A DNA stretch of 64,000 nt from Pelobates cultripes (taxonomy: Eukaryota > Chordata > Amphibia > Anura > Pelobatidae), in assembly GCA_933207985.1 (NCBI GenBank), contig OW240916.1, positions 84,667,132 through 84,731,131 on the forward strand, given 5' to 3'. The notes under the pieces were generated by a model. The model searched no databases, was not told the origin of the DNA, and worked only from the letters and a program-made list of their open reading frames with translations. The position numbers and the translations under genes were made by a program. Positions 58,288 through 64,000 of the stretch are shown piece by piece (the first letter of the stretch is position 1; the number at the start of each line of letters is the position of its first letter).

Positions 58288-58400
58288 ATTCTACAACCTG
58301 TGCCAAAGGAAAGGGGGAGTTTGCGTTCCAAGCCTCGCTATCACGTGTCATTTGCTTTTTGGATATCGGATTGGTTATCGGAGCCCCATTCATTTCTTCA
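58288..58400 (-). promoter_or_regulatory. Likely NR2C2AP promoter
   Basis: Upstream of the start codon on the minus strand lie an E-box CACGTG (58342-58347), ~55 bp away, and a CCAAT box (58374-58370), ~85 bp away, in sequence locally richer in GC than its surroundings. No TATA box. The arrangement suits a housekeeping promoter. Confidence 0.55.
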
Positions 58401-58749
58401 AGTTCATTTAGTATTTACATAGTTTAGCCAGTAGGGGGAAGCAAAGCTGCACACTCGCATGGTTATTGCCGAATAAATGCACAAACGATCTCCAAAATAT
58501 CTGTTTGTTATATAAACATATGATTCAATTTGAAAACAATCTCCAGTCCAGATTGTGTTTAACTTTCTTACTTATTCTTCATAACAACTGCACAGTATGA
58601 TTGTTAGCATCTCTGTGTAATTTCAAATGTTATTGGCTGGCACAGGTTTGGCCACTTGCCACATGATGAAGGACCCTGCAGTAGTCAATCTGGGCTACTA
58701 GGTTTGACCACTTATGTCCCAACTGGTTCCTGACTGCCCACATGTCCTC

Positions 58750-59100
58750 CTTTGCTGAATGTTCGGGGTGATGTGTGGCAGTATGTGAATGTGGGGGTGA
58801 CATATGTAATGTGGCCTTCGCTGTGAATGTTCAGGGGGTGATTTGTGCAGTGTGTGAATGTGGAGATGATTTATGTAGTGTGGCTTTCTCTGTGAATGTT
58901 CAGGGTGATTTGTGCTGTGTGAATATAGGGGTGACATGTGTAATGTGGCCTTTGCTGTGAATGTTCGGGGTGATTTGTGCAGTGTGGCAGTGTGTGAATG
59001 TGGGATGATTTATGTAGTGTGGCTTTCTCTGTGAATGTGGTGGTGTATTTGTGCTCTTTGGTAGTGTTAGCGAATATGTGATTGTGCGTGAATGTGCCAG
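58750..59100. repeat. Minisatellite, ~68 bp unit
   Basis: About five imperfect units built on GCTGTGAATGTTCAGGGTGA then TTTGTGCAGTGTGTGAATGT. Confidence 0.85.
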
Positions 59101-59449
59101 TGTGTTTGTGCTTCATGGCAGCGTGTCTGAATGTGACAGAGTTTTTTAACTCTGTTGGGTGTTTGTCGGGTTGTGTGTATTACTTTTCTGTCTTATGTCG
59201 TCCTATTGGTGTCCTGTGTGGGTAATATAGGGGTCCTCAGTGGTGAATACGTGAGAGCTTGGGAGGGTTACAAAGGAATAAAGAGTGATAAAGAGTGGGT
59301 AGGTTTGCCGCCGGAGCCTGTTTCCTCCCCCCCGAGTAAGGTAGGGCGGGGTCGGGGCGTGTGGGTGATGGTTCTTCAGTGCGCATATTGCTTTTCTGGG
59401 TGTTTGTATAAGTTCATGTGTGACTAATAGTCTTGGGGAGACTTATAAT

Positions 59450-61460
59450 TATTTATGATTACTCATATGGAGGTAGCTGGTCCATCAATGATATCCCTAG
59501 TTTGTCCCATTTTTTTAGATCTGCGTGTGCATAAGAGTGGGACATAATTTTCTTACTACAAAGATTCCACTTTTGTGGATAATCTGATGCCTAGATATGC
59601 TATAGAGGAATCACCAATAGTTAGGGGGAAATATGTTGCGGAGGTGGGTGCAAGGGCTTACCTTGGTTGGAGTCCATAGTGTAGAGATGTCAGCTCACCC
59701 TTGCAGATAATCACAGCCCGCGGTAACCAGGTAAGAAGCCACCTGGGCTGTGAATCTGTGCACAGGGGCTTGGCAGAAACAGACAAGGCCAAATCCAGTA
59801 GGGTAGTCAGACATGGTTCCAAAGGTCAGGGCAGGCAGTGAACAAACAATAATGAAATATCCAAAAGCAGGAGTCACAAGCCAAGTCTATCTGGAAATCA
59901 GGGAAAATAGGCAACAGCTAGAGGAACAGGAAACAATGAACTGACACTGCCCTCAGTGAGAGGCAGTTATATACCTGGATAATGAGCAAGTTGCTTCAGG
60001 TGGACTTAAAGGGAAAGGAGATGTCCAGCCCCCTAGTGCTGCAGACAAGGCAAGGTAAACAGGGCTAGAACACACACAATAGAATAAGTTCAGCTATGAC
60101 TCAGAGGCAGGAAAGCAGGCACAGGATACTGAAGGACCCAGGATCAAATCCCCTGTAAGGCACCTGAGGGGTGACCACACCTAGCCTTCTGGATGGCACG
60201 GGATGAACCGTAACAGTGGGCTAGGGTGTTGTGGTCTAAGTGGATTGGTCAAATTTTGGATTTTGTTAGGTTAATTCTGTATTCAGAGATATTGGCGAAA
60301 GCACGTATTGGGTTTAAAGAATCACTATAGTGTCAGGAAAACAGACTCGTTTTCATGACACTGTCATCCTTGAGGGACCCTCACCCTCAGGGTCCCCCTC
60401 CCACTGGACTGAATGGGTTAAAAACACTTCAGCAGCTTACCTTAATCAAGCGCCAGGTTCCCTCGGTGCTGGTGACCTCTCCTCCTCCGCCGATGTCAGC
60501 TCCTGAGTGGAGCGGAATGCGCATGTGCGGCAAGAGCCGCGCGTGCATTTCAACAGTCCAAAGGAAAGCATTTCTCAATGCCTTCCTATGGACATTCTGC
60601 ACGTTGGATGCAAATTTCGCATCCAACGTTGCAGAAGTGCCTCTGGCGGCTGTCAGGAACACAGCTACTAGAGGTTGGATTAACCCTGCTATGTAAACAT
60701 AGCAGTTTCTCTGAAACTGTTATGTTTACATGTGAAGGGTTAAAACCTGAGGGACCTGGCACCCAGACCACTTCATTGAGCTGAAGTGGTCTGTGGGACT
60801 ATAGTATCCCTTTAATAGCTCCTCTATGGTGGTGGTTGGGTTAGTTAAAGTTAGCAGTATATCGTCTGCGTAAACAGATACTTTGTAGGGTTGACACCTG
60901 ATTGTTACTCCTTCGATTTCGAGAGTGGAACGGATTGCCTCCAACAATGGCTCCTGGGACAGAGCAAATAGGAGAGGGATGGTGGGCATCCCTGCCTGGT
61001 TCCGTTCATGATTGTGAAGTGGGATGGTGTAATGTTGGACAGCAGGAGAGCTCCCCATGATAGGCGGTAAGTGGTCTCAAGGAATGTTATGAGTTGGGGG
61101 GGAAGCCAAAGTGCTTGAGGGTTTGAAATAAGAAAGGCCAGAGAAGGCGATCAAATGCCTTCTCTGCGTCGAGTGATATGATGGTCGTCGGAATGCGTCA
61201 GTGTTGGGTGAACCAGATTACGTCAATTGCTCTATTGGTGTTGTCCATGGCTTACCTTTTGGGAATTAATCCTAGCTGGTCCGGATGTATTAGCGTTTCT
61301 AAGTATGGGTTGAGTCTATTTGCCATAATTTTGGTCATAATTTGAGGTTGACATTTAGGAGTGATATCGGGCGGAAGTGGCCTGGTTCGTCATGTGTTTT
61401 GTCTGATTTCGGGAGGAGGTAAATGTTTGCGTTAGCCATTTCTGTTGCCAGGAAGCTTCA
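59450..61460 (-). mobile_element. L1-type LINE fragment with reverse transcriptase, decayed
   Basis: On the minus strand, pieces in several frames match L1 ORF2 reverse transcriptase in order: [31 protein letters not shown], a P-L-LFALS segment, and KVSVYADDILLTLTNP with the YADD catalytic site. Stops and frameshifts are frequent. A family 1 MITE (60314-60815) interrupts it just after the YADD block. The extent left of ~60220 is uncertain. Confidence 0.8.
60314..60815. mobile_element. TTAA-flanked MITE, family 1
   Basis: TTAA ends; AGAATCACTATAGTGTCAGG at left, GGACTATAGTATCCCT at right. Inserted in the L1 reverse-transcriptase region. Confidence 0.85.
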
Positions 61461-61689
61461 CGAGATCACGGATCAAAGGTGAGAATTGTGGGAAAATTGC
61501 TTTGATCACTGGAAATGAAGCACACTTTGCATTTGTGTGTATGTGGGCTGTTATCTTGTATATTTTTATGAATAGTTTCTAGTATTGTGTATGATACCTA
61601 TGAATGTGGGCTGCGTATGATGGCTGCCTGTGGAATTGTGTGTCTGGATGATATGTCACATTGTATGTTTTGTGGTGTGTATGTGTGGG

Positions 61690-62800
61690 GCCACTGCTGT
61701 ATTTAGCCCAAGGCAAGCTAGGCATTTGCCTTGGGCGGCACTAACCAGGGGGGGCAAAGAATGCTTCCCCGTCCCTGTTGTTCTCCCCTGTCATGGGGGG
61801 GTCCATAAGGTGGCCTGCTGGCCACCTTAAGGAACCCCTGGCGTGCGGCTGTGTTAGGATCAAAGGCTCTGCTCCCTTGCACACCGTTATGATGTAATTC
61901 CATATGATGTAATTCCGGCTCTTGACTGATGTTTATGAGTGTGTCTGTGTGTGTGTCTGTGAATGTATGTGCATGTGAGTGTATGAGTGTATTTGAGTGT
62001 GAGTGTATGGGTGTGTCTGTGTATGTGTATGAATGTGTGTGACTGTGTGTGTATGTGTGTGTATGGGTATGTGTGTGTTTGTGTTTGTGAGTGTCTTTCA
62101 AATCAGTGAGTGTCTGTTTGTCATTGTGTGACTGTCAGTGTGTGTCTTTCAATGATTGTCTGTCAGTGTGTGTCTGTCAGTGTGCATGTGTATGTTTGTT
62201 AAGGAATGAGTGTGTGTCAGATCAGTGAGTCTGTGTAGTCAGTGACGTCTGTGTGTTTGTCATTGAGTGTGTGTGAGTGTCAGTGCGTATCTGCCAGTGT
62301 GTGTCTGTCAGTTAATGTGTGTGTCTGTCAGAGTGTGTGCTTAAAGGGACACAGAACACTTCAGCTCATTCTGGTTTCCAAAGTGGTGGCTGAAGCTGTT
62401 GTGAGTTAGGGGCTGGTTCTTCCGGCCCAGCCCCCCTCCTCACTGCCTCCTTGATCTCTCGCTCGTGGCTCTGTGTTTTCACTGGGAGGAAGTGACACAT
62501 GGCCGTCACTTCCTCCCTGCGCTGCTGAAAAGCATGCAGCCAGTCGCATGCAACCTGTTAAAGGGCTACAGCGTGCAACTGGGCTTCTGCTTACAAAAGT
62601 CCACCAGGTAGCCGTTAGTGCATTGGCTACCCGGTGGGCCTTCTTATTGTGCGGGCCCCCGGCTGCACCGAGGGCCCATGGGGGAAAACAATAAATAGTA
62701 GAGGGCAGCAGGGCCCTCAGGTTAGCTGCTTTGGGCCCCCATGAGAAACTGGGCACGGGGCAGCTGCCCCCTTTGGCCGGTATTAAAGTCGGCTCTGGTT
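61690..62800. mobile_element. Probable hAT-type element remnant with GT-rich interior
   Basis: Begins CACTGCTGTATTTAGCCCAA with GGCATTTGCCTTGGGCGGCA, the left-end block shared with 55552-55797, followed by a GTGTGTATGAGTGT array (~61930-62335) and a partial MITE at 62340. The right end and target duplication could not be defined. Confidence 0.5.
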
Positions 62801-62859
62801 GCTGTAGTTGATAAATAAAGTCTATGTTTGGCTATGGCAACCTTGAGTGCCATGGATGG

Positions 62860-64000
62860 AATATGTGCCATATGTTGCTGACCCCTGGTCTAGGACAAAG
62901 TATCAAACCAAATGGTGACATGATAAATTCAGCTCCATTCAAATGCAGCTGATGATCTTAAGAAAGAAAGAAAAAAGAAAAAGCTCACAAGGGATTAAAT
63001 TAAAGTCACTTAGTTTTTAATGGAGGATAATTTAGCCATTTGTCCAACAGACTATATTTTGCTTGAGGATTAGCAAAAATGCACTCATCTGCTAGAACAA
63101 AAACTGTCAGGTACTGTGAAGGAACCTTAGCAAGATAGAAGTCAACACCCTAACAAAGACACAAAATGAGTGAATAAAAATGCATTTTACTGGACCGTAG
63201 AGTGGGCAGGCTTAACACTTACCAGGTTATTCTCTACTATGAATCACTTCTCCCTTATGAAGTGAGTGCAACTCGTGAAATGCGTAAGAGCTGAACAATT
63301 ACTGTTTAAATGACTTTGCACCACACAATACTACATGCACGACTGCTGTACTGGCTTGGCATGCAGTCAGGCATATCATGGAGGGAATAACTCCAATACA
63401 GAGCCTTGTGATACTCAATGGAATCTTTTAAATTTTATATGCCTAAAACTAGTGTCTGATTTGAACCCACTTTTTTTTTTATTCTTGGACAATCTTTAAG
63501 TATTTTTTCTAATATTGTGCATTTAATTAGAAAGTGGTACCCCCACTGGTTATCAGAGCGGACTGCTTTCCTTATCTTGATGTCTGGATAGACAGCTTTT
63601 CACACATCATTTTGTCAGTCCCCTTGATTAAGATTTATAGTGAGAAATATGAATCAGCCACCATTCATGCAACAGGGAACATGTATCAAAATATTTTGCT
63701 ACCAGAAACCCAGTGCAAAAGAAAAATATGCAGGCTGCAGCTATTTTATTGTATTTGATTGTAGTATATATTGTGTTTGAGTTATTAGTATTAGTAAAGA
63801 AATGCCAATTATCCATTTCATACTGTTTGCTGTAATGCATATAAAACAAATAAAGTTAACATCTCTAACTCTAAATACTATGCCTAATGTTAATGCTATG
63901 CCTTCTTGTAACATTTATTCACACTGCTATGCATGTTCTAGATTTTTTATACCGATGTTTAGGTGGAGGAGAGGAATAGTGCTTTACACTGGAATATTTT
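62860..64000. other. Unannotated right end of window
   Basis: Begins with TTGCTGACCCCTGGTC, an end of the same hAT-derived MITE seen near 32897. The rest, except the hammerhead-like core, is AT-rich with no recognised gene. Confidence 0.45.
63254..63286 (+). ncRNA. Degenerate hammerhead-ribozyme-like core
   Basis: CTTATGA (CUGAUGA with one G changed), AGTGAG, loop, CTCGT, then GAAATGCGTAAG. Stem II can form with G-U pairs. Likely inactive remnant. Confidence 0.35.

Noticed and set aside
59634..60215. Possible solo LTR (TGTTGCGG...CGTAACA)
   Set aside because: TG...CA ends are present, but flanking bases AAATA and GTGGG do not match, so no target duplication supports it.
1..64000. CRISPR array, operon, riboswitch or phage-like system
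   Set aside because: The window is vertebrate nuclear DNA with spliced genes; tandem repeats lack the unique equal-length spacers of CRISPR arrays.

Overview
This is a stretch of vertebrate nuclear DNA, most likely from a frog or toad (Anura). The evidence is intron-rich genes, long AT-rich introns and a dense mix of repeats familiar from amphibian genomes: CR1, L2, L1 and DIRS retroelements, hAT elements, and TTAA-flanked MITEs. I cannot name the species.

Four protein-coding genes are supported, in this order: TMEM221 (+, 9377-15043, complete, three coding exons), BORCS8 (-, 18241-18352, last coding exon only), RFXANK (+, 19684-30005, last six coding exons) and NR2C2AP (-, 46080-58287, complete, five coding exons). 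From recalled knowledge, the BORCS8/RFXANK/NR2C2AP order and orientation is that of human 19p13.11, so the orthology rests on both sequence and neighbourhood. BORCS8 and RFXANK point away from each other, and RFXANK and NR2C2AP converge. A 443-base assembly gap (18494-18936) sits where the 5' exons of BORCS8 and RFXANK and their shared promoter region should be. Functionally, TMEM221 is a four-pass membrane protein of unknown role, BORCS8 belongs to the lysosome-positioning BORC complex, RFXANK is the ankyrin subunit of the MHC class II activator RFX, and NR2C2AP binds nuclear receptor NR2C2. They share a neighbourhood, not a pathway.

The most notable gene-level point is NR2C2AP intron 4, which has all the marks of a minor-spliceosome (U12) AT-AC intron and has been expanded by a decayed DIRS retrotransposon and a MITE.

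Most of the rest is repeat. 1-1190: decayed 18S rRNA fragment followed by a ~140 bp satellite. 2438-6703: a hAT-like element with a sister copy inserted into it, and a MITE inside that. 24095-25412: a deleted L1-like insertion. 33879-34348: solo LTR. 35114-37200, 41430-42985 and 55552-55797: three hAT-type elements with intact 8 bp target duplications. 38470-41029: a TTAA MITE containing a 2 kb piggyBac-like element with back-and-forth inverted repeats. 43636-44566: CR1. 46440-48345: DIRS. 51059-54307: a very young non-autonomous LTR retrotransposon. 58287-64000: minisatellite, L1 pieces and GT-rich repeats, with no gene recognised. About ten copies of a ~400-520 bp TTAA-flanked MITE are scattered throughout.
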